Shown one piece after another: positions 11,118-21,992 of a DNA stretch of 64,000 bases. The DNA lies in assembly GCA_900291925.1 (NCBI GenBank), contig UWYS01000007.1:62001-126000 (forward strand), given 5' to 3'. Under the pieces are notes generated by a model that saw only the letters and a program-made list of their open reading frames with translations, did not search any database and had not been told where the DNA came from. Made by a program: the position numbers and the translations under genes. The DNA is from Thecaphora thlaspeos (Eukaryota; Basidiomycota; Ustilaginomycetes; Urocystidales; Glomosporiaceae). Numbering within the stretch: the stretch's first letter is position 1; each line of letters begins with the position of its first letter.

Positions 11118-12828
11118 CTACCTGAACAAGCTCAAGGCCCGGTACAGGCTCTTGACAACGTACCACGTCCCAACGACTCCGAGGCCCCAGCAGGACGCAT
11201 CGCCGACCTCTCTCAAACTCCTCAGTTCGGCGGGCACAATGACGAACCTCTCGTTCATCTGCGTCTCTACGCCTTCGTTCTTCGCGACCTTGTCAAACTG
11301 GCCCTGGACGAAATCGCCGTCTTTGTAAAAGTTGCGCATCAGCTCGTCCTTGCGGATCCAGCGGTTACGCAGCCAGTCGTCGAACGCCTTCTTCTCGGCC
11401 TCGCTTGAGTCGGCGCTCGAGAGGTCGCCGAGGGGAGGGACGTCGTGCGATGATGTGGAGACGTTGGAGATCGAGGAAGAGTTGGAGGAAGGGCCCGAGG
11501 GCTTGGGCGCGGTGAGACGGGTCATGGTGAAGTGTAGGTGGACGGCGGGTGGGGGAACGCCTTGCATGAATACCGAGCCTGGAGCGTGACGGGGCCGGTG
11601 CGAGACAAGGAGTGGAAGGCGGTTTCAGTATGAGGCGAAGCGTCCGATGCCAATGCCGACATCTGCCGTCGTGGTAGGCGGACCGGCAGACAAACAGATG
11701 GGCAGGGACTCACGGAGCGTGTAGTAGCTCTGGCCGTATCCGGCAGGCGGGATACCGGGGTATCCAATGGTAAAGTCCTGTAGCGGCGAGGAAAGGCGGA
11801 CGCGAGATCGAAGACCATCTGTCAGAATTGAGACCGCAGCCTTCAAGAAACAGCCCCGGTTCAATCTACTCACGGCAAGCCACAGATCGTCGACCTCCCT
11901 ACCCAAGGTCCGCAGGCAGAAGAACAGCCCCGTACTCCTGGGCAGCAACAGGTTTTCGAGATCGTCGTACCCCATCTTGTCTGCGTACTTCTTCGAGAGC
12001 GGCCTCGTGTTGGGCGAGACCAGCGTCCCTTCTGGGAAGATGAGGAGGAGGAGCTTCTTTGTCGCCTCGCCCTCGTCGACGCGGTGAGCGACGACCGACT
12101 GAAGCTGGCTGGCGAGCGGACCCTGATCGGCTGCCCAGTTGCGCGCGAGGAAGATGAAGCGGTAGAACTGCATCCCCCATCCGACAAAGGGGATCCACTT
12201 GAGGCTCTTCTTGAGGATAATAAGGATTGAATCGGCCAAGTCCGCGTAGTAGGCTAGGCACCAGAGGTAGAGCCAGTCGGTGTAGACCTGAAGAGGGGCG
12301 CAGGGGCGGGTGCGGGCGAGATCAGCGACGACTCAGCTTCACCTACCGCGGAAGGAGGGTGACGGACGCATCTCTGCTCACCTGATGGTTGGACATCCAC
12401 ACGCTCTTACGGGGCAGGTCGACGTGTTGGACCTTTCCGCTCTGTTTGTCTCTCGTGACAAACTGCTCCGGATCGAGGTATCCGCCATTCCCATCTCCGA
12501 AGCTAAGCACCAGCCGGGTCGGCCCGAAGAACTGCGAGATGACGAGCAGCGCCCGTCCAAAGGCGACCTTTGTGTATCGAATAATAGCCTCGAAGTAGGG
12601 AAGCGTGGACGGATGGAGGGAGAGCGGGAAGGAGAGAATCTGGAGCAGGCTGGCCGAGAGAATGCAAAAGTCGAAGACGAGCACAAAGAGGGCCGTCTGC
12701 AGCAGTGTCGACTGGGGAGCGCGGGAGGAGATGGGGATCGTGTAGGCTTGCGCTGGGGTTTTCGTGGAAGAAGACGTAGAAGTGTTTGGGCCTCGGCCGC
12801 TGTGCTTGTTGAAGGAGGCGGTGACCAT
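11118..12828 (-). CDS. PlsC-type lysophospholipid acyltransferase (Cst26/LCLAT-like)
   Basis: Four exons: 12828-12382, 12287-11874, 11777-11714 and 11578-11118. They join in phase to 461 residues. Residues 130-160 carry the acyltransferase motif I (SNHQ...D, split by the first intron right after SNHQ). FPEGT marks motif III in exon 2. The C-terminal segment (IGYPGIPP, then YTLRSVF) matches the Acyltransf_C tail of the Cst26/Psi1/LCLAT1 group. There is a hydrophobic segment near residues 42-65. Family members transfer acyl chains onto lysophosphatidic acid or lysophosphatidylinositol at ER or lipid-droplet membranes. The final 64-bp exon pair is supported by a family match across the junction. 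The acceptor lipid cannot be read from the sequence. Confidence 0.85.
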
Positions 12829-14100
12829 GGCGGGGTCTATACTGCGGGGTCGATGTTGGTCCGTGGCGATGGGTGGTGTGGAGGAGGCTGGGGTCCGCTT
12901 CTACCGCGCCCTACGCTCCGGGCCGTCTAGGTGTTCCGTTGGATGGATGCAACGCTTTGGTTGATGGAGTGCTGTGTAGCAGCGGCGGCAATGGCGATGG
13001 CGATGGCGACGGTGGTGGGCGCAAGAGTTGAGTGCTGGCAGGGAGTTGCTGTTTGCGCCTGTAGGACCTGTTGTTATTTGTTGGTGCCGCCGATGCTTCC
13101 GCCGGGAAGCGGCGTGCGCGTCGTCTGGTGCTTCTCCTGCTCCACCTTGCGGCGGGCGCAGCGACGAGCGTTGGCCGGAACGCAGTCTAACGTCAACGCG
13201 CCTTGCTGCCGCGTGCCTGGGTTGCACCGAGAGAGTCGGATAGGTGGCCGCTGCCGGGCTCGAACCTGCGACCGTCGTGGCTGACCCGGATTCTCGCCCG
13301 AGACCGTATGGCGGGCTGAAGCACTGGTCGGACTGGGGCGGAGTAAAGGGTCAGTGCGAGATGGACAAGGCCGGCGACGGCCGATCCTCGCGTTGCTGCA
13401 CCAGCCAGCGTCTTCGCCCGTGAGTCGTCCTCCAAGGCTCAACAATGCCTGCCATCTCTGTCCACCACCACCACCACCATCCTTACTGCTCCTCCAACCG
13501 CCTCACCTCTCACTCCACCTTCAGCACCAGTGTGACTGCCCCTAGCGTGAGTGCCGCTCCATCGACGATCATGCTGAGGCCGCCCGTCGTCCAGGCCTTG
13601 TTCCGCTGTGAGGAGCCGCACCGCCGTAACGACTGCCGGACACACAAGGTGTTGGTATGGCTGCTGACCGACGTCTGCATCATTTGCCCTTCACACCCCA
13701 ATACCTTCTTCGCTCCGTTGATGACGACCTCTCAACGCACACTGCCTCACCTCTGTCGCGATGCTTGACCTCGATCGCCAATGCCGTGTGACCGCCTACG
13801 TGTTCACTGATCCACCCTCTCTCGCACGGCAATGTCTCCTCCGCGTTTTCCCTGGCCCGTTCGGCGTTCCCCCGCGTTGGCGGTCCGCGCTACGCCCGGC
13901 TCCAACCCGCCAACCCTCACCCTCGCTGACCAACCGTCGGACCTTCTCCCGCCACGTCGTCTTCCACCCCACAACCACACCACACCTCCCCTGGCCACCT
14001 CTCCGTCTCAACACGGTTACACTCATCCCTCTCTCCGTCTCCACTGCTCCCTCTGCGTCGTCCCCTCTCCTGCCCATCACTCTCGTTTGCCACTCCGACC
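12829..14100. other. Long divergent intergenic region with pyrimidine-rich leader
   Basis: 1.27 kb between the acyltransferase start (-) and the aminotransferase start (+). It has a short CAC repeat at about 13461-13479 and a strongly pyrimidine-rich stretch at 13830-14100, the kind often seen just upstream of fungal start codons. A T-arm-like string lies at 13253-13275 on the minus strand but does not fold as a tRNA. I see no gene. Confidence 0.5.
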
Positions 14101-15486
14101 ATGTCCCACAAATCCTCCACCAATCCTTCCGCCGGCTCAACTCCGATCACACTGCCCATCATCGGCTCGGCGTCGTCCTCGAAACCCTCTGCCACCTTGA
14201 CCACCGTCACCAACTCCGCTGGTCCCACGGCCGCAACAACAGCAAGGACACGTATTCAACAAGTCACTCAGCACATCTCCTCGCAGCGCCTCCCCTCGAC
14301 GCTCCGCCACGCCATGTCGACCCAGGACTTCAAGCAGGCGCCCCACAAACTCCTCGTCATCCCCGGCCCCATTGAGGTCTCGGACGATGTGCTGCTCGCC
14401 AACGCCCACCCGGCCATGAGCCACGTCTCGCTCGACTTTGTCCCCGTGTTCGGCGACTGCATCCGCATGGTCCGCGAGGTCCTCTTTTCCACCGAGGCCC
14501 AGCCCATCCTCACCGCCGGCTCGGGCACGCTGGGATGGGACCACGTCGCCTCTAACGTCCTCCAGCCGGGCGAGTCGGCGCTGGTGCTCAACTCGGGCTA
14601 CTTCGGCGATAGCTTCGCCGAGTGCCTCGAGGTGTATGGCGCCAAGGTCGACCAGATCAAGGCGCCCGTTGGTTCCAAGCCCTCGCTCGCCGAAGTCGAG
14701 GAGGCGCTCAAGAAGAAGAAGTACAAGGTCCTTACCTTCACCCACGTCGACACCAGCACGGGCGTGCTGAGCGACGCAAAGGGGCTCGGCGAGCTCGTCA
14801 AGCGCGTCAGCCCCGAGACGATCCTCGTCCTCGACGGCGTCTGCAGCGTCGCGAGCGAAGAGATCCGCATGGACGCGTGGGGCATCGACGTCGTCCTCAC
14901 GGCCTCGCAGAAGGGCCTTGGCTGCCCTCCCGGCCTGATGATCCTCGCCGCGAGCAAAAAGGCGATCGCGGCGTTCAAGAACCGCACCGCGCCAGCGACG
15001 AGCTACTACGCCTCGTGGTCCAAGTGGCTGCCCGTGATGAAGGCGTACGAGTCGGGCACGGGAGCCTACTTTGGCACGCCGCCCACCAACCTCATCTACG
15101 CGCTGCACGCCAGCCTTTCCACGATCACCAAGTCTTCGCCCTCGCTCGAACAGCGTCTGCAGATGCACGTCGAGGCGTCGGATCGCGTCAAGAACTTTGT
15201 CAGTGAGCTCGGGCTCAAGCAGCTCGTCGCAGACGGCATCAAGGACGGCGCGCACGGTATGACGGCCGTGAGGTACCCGCAGGGTCTCAAGACGAGCGAC
15301 TTGCTCCCCAAGCTCGTCGCCAAGAACATTGTCGTCGCTGCCGGTCTGCACAAGCAGTGCAAGGAGGAATACTTCCGCATCGGTCACATGGGCGTCACGG
15401 TCGTCAACGACAAGGAGCGAGGCGACCTTCAACATCTTCTCCAGAGCATCAAGGAGTCGCTCGCCGAGGCTGGTTACAAACCCTAG
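14101..15486 (+). CDS. Alanine-glyoxylate aminotransferase (class V, Agx1/AGXT)
   Basis: Single exon, 461 residues. It is a PLP-dependent enzyme that makes glycine from glyoxylate with alanine (serine-pyruvate activity in relatives). The fold-type I core starts at about residue 80 (LLVIPGPIEVS). TAGSGTLGWD is the PLP phosphate-binding loop, VLDGVCS carries the Asp of the cofactor ring pair, and TASQKGLGCPPGL has the Schiff-base lysine. The conserved enzyme begins at the second Met (residue 72, base 14314), which would give a ~390-residue protein of normal family length. The first 71 residues are Ser/Thr/Ala-rich with several Arg and no acidic residue, so they look like an organelle-targeting extension. 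The C-terminus (YKP) is not a peroxisomal SKL-type signal. Its 3' end faces the PDH beta gene. Confidence 0.93.
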   Translation: MSHKSSTNPSAGSTPITLPIIGSASSSKPSATLTTVTNSAGPTAATTARTRIQQVTQHISSQRLPSTLRHAMSTQDFKQAPHKLLVIPGPIEVSDDVLLANAHPAMSHVSLDFVPVFGDCIRMVREVLFSTEAQPILTAGSGTLGWDHVASNVLQPGESALVLNSGYFGDSFAECLEVYGAKVDQIKAPVGSKPSLAEVEEALKKKKYKVLTFTHVDTSTGVLSDAKGLGELVKRVSPETILVLDGVCSVASEEIRMDAWGIDVVLTASQKGLGCPPGLMILAASKKAIAAFKNRTAPATSYYASWSKWLPVMKAYESGTGAYFGTPPTNLIYALHASLSTITKSSPSLEQRLQMHVEASDRVKNFVSELGLKQLVADGIKDGAHGMTAVRYPQGLKTSDLLPKLVAKNIVVAAGLHKQCKEEYFRIGHMGVTVVNDKERGDLQHLLQSIKESLAEAGYKP

Positions 15487-15966
15487 AGACGTCGTAAAGC
15501 GGTACTAGACGTACCGCCTGGTCGTGGGGAATCGCAATTGACTTCGTGGACCTTCTTCTGTGTCTTGCTGTGTGTCCACGTCTGTGCGCTGTTCTGTCGT
15601 GTCTACGATCGTGTCAAAAAGTCGAGTGCACGTTCGGTGTAGCGCCTCTTGTCGCAGCGACGCTAAACGCTAAAACCGGCCGATCTCCTCAACCAGAACC
15701 CAACCCTTTCTGTGTCGGATGCATGTACGTCTTTAAAAATGGAAAACAAAGGAAGAGCACGAAAGAAGCGGAAGACATGGCTTGGGAATACAGCAGAGCT
15801 GCGAAGGGCGTGCAAAAGGCAGAGCAAGAAGACTCTCCTTCCGGAATGACCGTCGCCATCTACAGGCTATTCAATTCATTGCCAAAGAAACAACAAAGAC
15901 TAAGTCATTTTTCCTGCGGTGCTCACTCCCCGCGCCTCTTCTTCTACAGCCGCTAGACGTGCCTCT
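15487..15966. other. Convergent 3' intergenic region
   Basis: 480 bp between the stop codons of the aminotransferase and PDH E1 beta genes. It is A-richer than its surroundings, as expected for two 3' UTRs. The short ORFs here have no recognisable features. Confidence 0.5.
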
Positions 15967-17631
15967 TTACTTGTACAGTGCGCGGCGTGCGGCCTTGACC
16001 ACAAGCTCAGTGTTGGGGAAGCAGAGCTTCTCTAGCGGCTCAGAGTAGGCCGTGGGGATGGCGGCGCCGGTGACGCGCTCGACGGGGGCGTCGAGGTGGT
16101 CGAAAGCGTAGTCGTTGATGGTGGCGCATACCTCCGATCCAACGCTGCCGAAGGGGAAGCCCGACTCGCACGTGACGGCGCGGTTCGTCTTCCTGACCGA
16201 CTCGAGGATGGTGTCGATGTCGAGCGGGGCGATGGTGCGGAGGTTGATGACCTCAGCCTCGACGCCCTCCTCCTTCTTGAGGATCTCGGCCGCCTCCATC
16301 GCGTAAGTCATGCCGATCGAGTGCGAGATGAGCGTGATGTCCTTGCCCGGACGCTCGATCTTGGCCTTGCCGATCTCGATGACAAAGTCGTCCGAGAGCG
16401 CCTCCTGCGAGATGGGGAAGCTGGTGCCATACATGATCTCGTTCTCCAGCACAATGACCGGGTTAGGGTCGCGGATGGCCGCCTTGAGCAGGCCACGGCA
16501 GTCCTCGGCGCTCCAGGGGCTGACCGTCTTGAGACCGGGGATCGAAGCGTACCACGCGGCGTAGTCCTGCGAGTGCTGGGCACCGACACCGGCAGCGGCA
16601 CCGTTGGGGCCGCGGAAGACAATCGGGCAAGGGACATTGCCGCCAGACATGTAGTAGGTCTTGCCGCCGGAGTTGATGACCTGGTCAATGGCCTGCATCG
16701 CGAAGCTGTCGGGCGGGCGCGCAGGCGAGAGATTAGGCATGGCAAGTCGTCGGTCAGTCAAAAAGCTCCGGGAAACAGCAAATCCGGCAAGGCCAGCCGC
16801 TAATTCCTTTGCCGCTCGGCAGCCGTGAACGACGACCTTTTCCCGTACACTCACTTGAACGTCATGAATTCGCAGACGGGGCGGAGACCGGAGAGGGCCG
16901 CGCCGACGGCGAGACCGGCGAAACCGGCCTCGGTGATGGGGGTGTCGATAACTCGGCGCTCGCCGAACTTGTCGAGCAGTCCACGAGTAACCTTGTACGC
17001 TCCGTTGTCTGTTGCAGGATCGTCAAAGATGCAGGAAGGGCGTCGAGCCAAGTTGTCAGCGAGTGCGTCCACGAACAGTTCGGGCCGCTTAGACCATTGC
17101 AAGCGCCAAGCATGTCACCTCCCGAAGTCTCTCTCTCCCCATTCACAGAGCCACAGCATCTTTCTCGTCGAGAGAAGGCCATGTGTCCTGTCTTCACAAG
17201 TTGCCCAGCCCCACATACTGCGATCCGCCTTGATTTCCCTGGCCGACTACCTCCGGCTTCCCCGTGTGACTACACCCCTGCTACTCACATCGTGCGACCT
17301 CTTCGCCGAGGACGAAGACGCTGTCGTCCCTGAGCATCTCCTCCTCCATGGCCGAGTTGAGGGCGTCACGGACGGTCATCTCCTGGGGCTTTCCATCGGT
17401 GCTGGCGTTGCGGGTGGACGAGGGGATAAAGGCGGTGAGGGCGGCGGGGTTGGTGGTGAGGCGCGACGAGCTGGCAACGGGCGAAGCGGCGGCGACGGAG
17501 GCCGTCTTCTGGAGAAGCTTCGAGAGCTGCCTGATGGCGGTCGAGTTGCTGAGGCAGCGGACCTGGGTGCGCGAGGCGGCGCCGACCTGGACTCGGGCCA
17601 GAGAGGCGAAGGCGGTGCGAGCGGCGGACAT
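15967..17631 (-). CDS. PDB1: Pyruvate dehydrogenase E1 component beta subunit, mitochondrial
   Basis: Beta subunit of the thiamine-diphosphate E1 heterotetramer that decarboxylates pyruvate in the mitochondrial matrix. Three exons: 17631-17289, 17008-16855 and 16705-15967. The junctions are in phase (R-Y-N-G-A-Y-K and M-T-F-N-F-A-M), giving 411 residues. Residues 1-80 are an Arg/Ser/Ala-rich presequence. The mature part opens with [15 protein letters not shown] and contains the conserved [25 protein letters not shown] and [17 protein letters not shown] stretches, plus the C-terminal transketolase-type domain ending RRALYK. The first intron is the longest in the window that I could define (280 bp). 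The alpha subunit gene is not nearby. Confidence 0.96.
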
Positions 17632-18783
17632 GTTTGAGGAGGAAGGCGGGGCGACGGAGATGTTGTAGGAGGACGAGGACGAGGACGAGGAGCAACGACG
17701 GCGGTGGCGACGACCAAGAGGAACGGGATCGAGGAGAGGGACTGGTGGTGGTGGTGGCGGTGGTGATGGTCAGGGCTAGGGCGCAGACCGAGGCGAGGGG
17801 GGATGGTCGAGAGGGCTTGTCGATCAAAGGCCAGGGACGAAGAGAGATAGGCCGGCCAAGGAAAGGTGTACCGACCGTGCAGGCCAAACGAGGGCAGAGC
17901 CAGGTTAGGCGTGGGCCCGAGGCTCTCCCTCTGCCTCTCTTTCTCTCGTAACCTGAGCTAGCCAGGCCAGCGGGGCTTCCGATTTTTTTTGGATTTTCTT
18001 CGCGCTCGCTTGCTCTGCGCTCCCCCACCACCAAAAAGATGAGACGAGCGCCATGAGGGACGGTCGGACACTTCCGACGCCATCTGCCTCGTTGGCTGTC
18101 AACGCGCCTGGTGGGAGCCTCCCCCTGTCTATCCTACACTTACGGCAGCATGACACAAGATCGAACAACGGCTTGCGAGAGTAGAACAGGACTTCTCCCG
18201 TGTGCTCGCCGCGGGGTTCAAGGAGGGAAGCGGCGCCTACTCGTCTGCTTGCCGGCTCGGCGCACCTTCGGCGAAAGGAAGGGGGCGTGGTATCTATCGA
18301 TGGAAGGCACCAGCCCGCCAATGTCTGCGCGCCTGTGCCTGCCGACGGAGCGACCAACCCGCGTCCTCTCCCCAAAATCGCGGCCCGAAATGCTGGGGTG
18401 GCCCCCGCCGCCATTGACGGCTCTCTCCGTCAATCGGCCCGATGGCCCGTGGCCAGTCCATGAAGTTCGGGCCCCGATTGGAGGCGCAGTCTGGATCGAT
18501 GGCCGCTTTCCGAGTCGAGCAGAATCCACGTCTGCGACATCCAGCTCCCCTCGCACGCTCACCACCCTCGACGCGGACAATGTGCACCTAGGCCACCACC
18601 CTCCCCCTTCCACGCTTCCGCAGCCCCCACCTTCCATCTTTCAGCAAGCTTTTCTATCGGCTCAGTACGAACAGCTGCCTCTCTAGGTCCACGGCGCAGG
18701 CGATCCGCCTCCAGGCAGACACAGCACCACCTCTTTCGACTTCCGCATCAGCCAGCCACCCCACCTTTCGAAGCGCAACCACC
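17632..18783. other. Divergent promoter region, PDB1 / CK2 beta
   Basis: 1.15 kb between two head-to-head starts. It holds overlapping GC-rich ORFs on both strands (for example 18111-18686) with no recognisable domain. A purine/pyrimidine-skewed stretch lies near 17640-17720. No clear regulatory element was recognised. Confidence 0.5.
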
Positions 18784-20059
18784 ATGAGTGAGTAGCCAGT
18801 TGGCCCAACTCCAGCTTCATGACCTCGAAAGTCCCACACTGACGTCCTGCTCGTATCATCAATGGCCCCCTTGACACCATCCAGTGGACGACCTCTCGAC
18901 GGGCTCCTCGGACTACGCCGCCAACTCGTGGGTTACCTGGTTCCTCTCGACAAAGGGCAACGAGTACTTTTGCGAGGTCGACGAAGACTACATCCTGGAC
19001 CGCTTCAACCTGACCGGCCTCAATGCCGAAGTTCAGCACTACCCACAGGCGCTCGACCTCATCACCGATGCGCTTGAAGATGACCTCGAGGACGAGTCGC
19101 GCGACCAGGTAGAAGCCCAGGCCCGCCTCCTCTACGGCCTCGTCCACGCGCGCTACATCATCACCACCCGCGGCCTCGCAAAGATGCTGGAAAAGTACAA
19201 GCGTGCCGACTTCGGCAGGTGTCCGCGCGTCCTCTGCTACCAGCAGGCGCTGCTGCCTGTCGGCCTCTCTGACCTCCCCTTCCAGAAGGCCGTCAAGCTC
19301 TACTGCCCGCGCTGTGAGGACATCTACAGCCCCAAGAGCAGCCGCCACGGGACCATCGACGGCGCCTTTTTCGGCAGCACCTTTCCGCACATGCTCGTGA
19401 GTGCGGGTCCGTCGCTGATGCCAAGGTTGCGCTGCGCCACGACGTTTTGAGAGAGCGCTGACACTGACCCCTTTCGTCCGCCGTTCGCCCGCCTGCAGTT
19501 CATGGTCTACCCCAACATGATGCCAGCCAAGTCGCCCTCACAGTCGCCTTTCCTCCTCGGCGGCTCATCAGCACACCGCTCCGGCAATGACACCCGCGGC
19601 GGCGGCAACGGCGGTGGTGGTGGACAGGGAGGCCTGGATCAGGCCGGAGTAGACGACTCGATCATCTCTTCTGCGGGGGGCAGCAACGTCAACCCCTCTG
19701 CTGTCGCTACAGCTGCCGGCTTGGACGCCGGCGGTGGCAGTGGAGGAGCCGGAACGGGCAACCCGAACACTGGATCCGGTTCGGGCTCGACGGCAGCAGC
19801 AGCGGCCAAGGTGGAACGGTACCGCCCGCGCATCTTTGGGTTCCCGGTGCACGAGGCTAGCAAACTACACAGGTGGCAGGAAAGGGTACGCGATCGACAG
19901 ATTGAAAAGCTAGAGAGGGCCGAGAACGCAGGCAGCATCTCGGCCGCTGGAGTTACGGCCGGTACGGGTGGAGCAGCGACGACGACGACGACAAAGGGTG
20001 CCGGTGCGTCAAGAGGAGGTGCGGCGACGGCGGAAGGAGGAGGTGTGCCGACTGGTTGA
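18784..20059 (+). CDS. Casein kinase II regulatory (beta) subunit
   Basis: Beta subunit that dimerises through a zinc finger and docks the two catalytic CK2 subunits. Three exons: 18784-18787, 18885-19396 and 19499-20059 (358 residues). The first coding exon is just ATG plus one base; the phase fits the conserved N-terminus ([20 protein letters not shown]). The zinc site is CPRVLC ... CPRC (about 138-167), interrupted by the family's typical spacing. The HML-FMVYPN junction crosses the last intron. After MVYPNMMP there is an unusual Gly/Ser/Ala-rich insert of about 90 residues, then the conserved RIFGFPVHE segment and another low-complexity tail. The protein is therefore longer than the ~215-280 residues common in the family. 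Confidence 0.93.
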
Positions 20060-20913
20060 TTTGATACCAACAGCGGAGCGGGACATGGTGTAGGCGCTAC
20101 GGTCGGAACACGGCCGGTTTGAGGAGCAAAATGGCGATGGGCGCACACGACCTTTGTTTGGTGCGTGGCCTCCTAAGCTTCTCCACTCTGTACGGGCTCG
20201 AATCTTGGCTCATCAAGCCAGCCGTCAATACCACAGCGAAATCCAACGTCGAGTGACAAGGGCCGACATACAGATGAGAACAGAACGAGAAAAAAGTGTC
20301 CATTAGAGAGCAACCCGAGGTAAGAGCACGACGGACGGATCGACAAGCATGAAGAAGGGGCGCTTCCTGGCCCGGAGATGGAAGCTTCACGAGGAGAATC
20401 GTCAGGAATGCTGAGACGGGCGATGCAAGGGAAGAAAAAGGAGACGGCAACAGAGATGACCAGACTATACATTGCGGAGAGAGACGCGGAGGGAAGAGGG
20501 AGAGGGAAGAGGGAGAGGAGAGGAGAGAGAGATCGGGAGAGGGAAGAAAGTGTTCTGAGAAGCGGTATAATCTCGATGGGGCGGGCTGTGGCGCTTGATG
20601 AGGCGTTGGCGGAGTTGTAGGTCGAGTTGCCAGACTGTGCAGCAGGACAAGAGGGGGGCCAGCGTTAGGAGATTACGGAGTTGGGCAAGGTAGTGGCCCT
20701 TGGCTGGCCCATGGAAACCGGAAACCGGAGGCAGCCGGAGCAACATGTAATGCCTTTGCTTGTAACGGCTGCCGAAGAGAAGTCTCAGGCGAGAGCGCCG
20801 GCGCTAGCGAGCGGGGAGCATCCGTAGTCCTTTCGCCCTTTGCCCTTCGACGCTGCCTCGACGCTTCCCCGACTACCCGCCAAGAACTCGACGCGGAAAG
20901 CGGGTGCGCAGGT
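20060..20913. other. Convergent intergenic region with purine-rich tract
   Basis: 850 bp between the CK2 beta stop and the GPI-type protein stop. A strongly purine-rich (GA) tract runs from about 20475 to 20550. No gene is seen. Confidence 0.5.
20475..20550. repeat. Low-complexity GA (purine) tract
   Basis: Mostly G and A on the plus strand with irregular GAGAG/GGAGA units. It is simple sequence in the 3' region between convergent genes. Confidence 0.6.
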
Positions 20914-21345
20914 TTACATGAAAGCCCATCCGGCGCCAGCAGCCATAGCGACTGCAAACGCGGTCGAGAAGGTGAGAATACTGTGCGAGTTGCTGTCGAG
21001 AGAGACGGCACCACTGGACAAAGATGCGTTGCCGTAACCAGGGATTTGGGAGGGCGCAATGATGGTGCCGCCAGAAGGCGTAGGGGTGGGGATAGGGCGC
21101 GAGGGCGGAGGGTTGTAGCCCGAGATGGTCTGGACGCCCGTGTAGGTTGTGAGGACGCCGGATCCACCACCGGCGGCGATCTGTCGCCTTTCCAGCGCGA
21201 GGAGAGCGTCGGAGTCGAGCTGACCCTGGAGGGCGCGAGCGTATAGATCTTCTTCTTCAGACTGGGTGGATGCGACCGTCCCGGTGACGAGAAAGAGGCA
21301 GGCCATGAGGGTCGCCAGCGTGGCGAGGAGCATCGAGGACCTCAT
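20914..21345 (-). CDS. Small secreted, probably GPI-anchored surface protein
   Basis: 143 residues from the ATG at 21345. The N-terminus is a classic signal peptide (MRSSMLLATLATLMACLFLV, then a small-residue cleavage region). The middle is acidic and then Pro/Ser/Thr-rich (PPPSRPIPTPTPSG), with one N-glycosylation sequon (NAS). The C-terminus is a hydrophobic segment of about 20 residues reached after a Ser-rich stretch, as in GPI-attachment signals. A RR dipeptide near residue 55 could be a protease site. I do not recognise a family. It is divergent from OLA1. Small Ser/Thr-rich GPI proteins are common in fungal walls, so a wall or surface role is an inference. Confidence 0.72.
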   Translation of the reverse strand: MRSSMLLATLATLMACLFLVTGTVASTQSEEEDLYARALQGQLDSDALLALERRQIAAGGGSGVLTTYTGVQTISGYNPPPSRPIPTPTPSGGTIIAPSQIPGYGNASLSSGAVSLDSNSHSILTFSTAFAVAMAAGAGWAFM

Positions 21346-21992
21346 TGCGGGCAAGTGGGCGGTCGTGTCTGTGTTGTAGCGTGCGGGAGGATAAGTGGGC
21401 GTGATTCGCTGATGCGGCGGAGGATGTGTGTCCCAATGTGGGAGAGCGTGGCGGTGCGTGAGTGGTGGAAGGAGGGCGGACTAGGTCTCGGCGGCGATGG
21501 AGTTGAAGAGGAGGGTAAGTGACGAGAGAGTGATGGTGTGGGCGACCGTGTGGTTGCACCTTGCTTGGCTGTGCCTCGGTGGCCTGCGAGTGCCCTGCAC
21601 CAAGGCAAAGAGGCGGCGACCCGGCGCCCTGTGCCCGATGTAGTTATGCTGCTTGGTTCGTGATTTGTTGTTCCCTGGCTCGGCAGGTCTCGCAGGACGC
21701 GCTGACCGCCAGGGGCCCAGGGGCGAGGCGCAAAAGGGCTGTACCGCACGAGAGGCGCCACCGCAGCTCACGATCACCGAGCAGCAGCAGCAGCAACTGC
21801 ACGGCGAAAGACGAAGCAGGCCCGCGCTGGCCACCCGCCTCGCCTCTCGACGAACACAGCGAAGAAAAAGGTCGACAGGCCGGACCTTGTCACAGCTGCA
21901 GGCCCCCGCTTCCTTCTCGCCTCTCTTTTCTCCTTCCAACCACCACATCCTCCTCCCCGCCAACCCTTCCTAGCGCTCCACCCTTTTTTTAC
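21346..21992. other. Divergent promoter region, GPI-type protein / OLA1
   Basis: 650 bp with head-to-head starts. A short CAG run (about 21781-21794) encodes a Gln stretch only in a shadow frame. A pyrimidine-rich stretch with a T run precedes the OLA1 start codon at 21993. Confidence 0.5.

Noticed and set aside
13225..13330. Possible tRNA on the minus strand (T-arm-like GGTTCGAGCCC string)
   Set aside because: The T stem has a mismatch, no 5' strand matches the would-be acceptor end, and no A-box or anticodon arm can be placed. It is probably chance or a decayed fragment.
18111..18686. 191-codon plus-strand ORF between PDB1 and CK2 beta
   Set aside because: Overlaps several ORFs in other frames and strands, has no recognisable segment, and lies in a divergent promoter.
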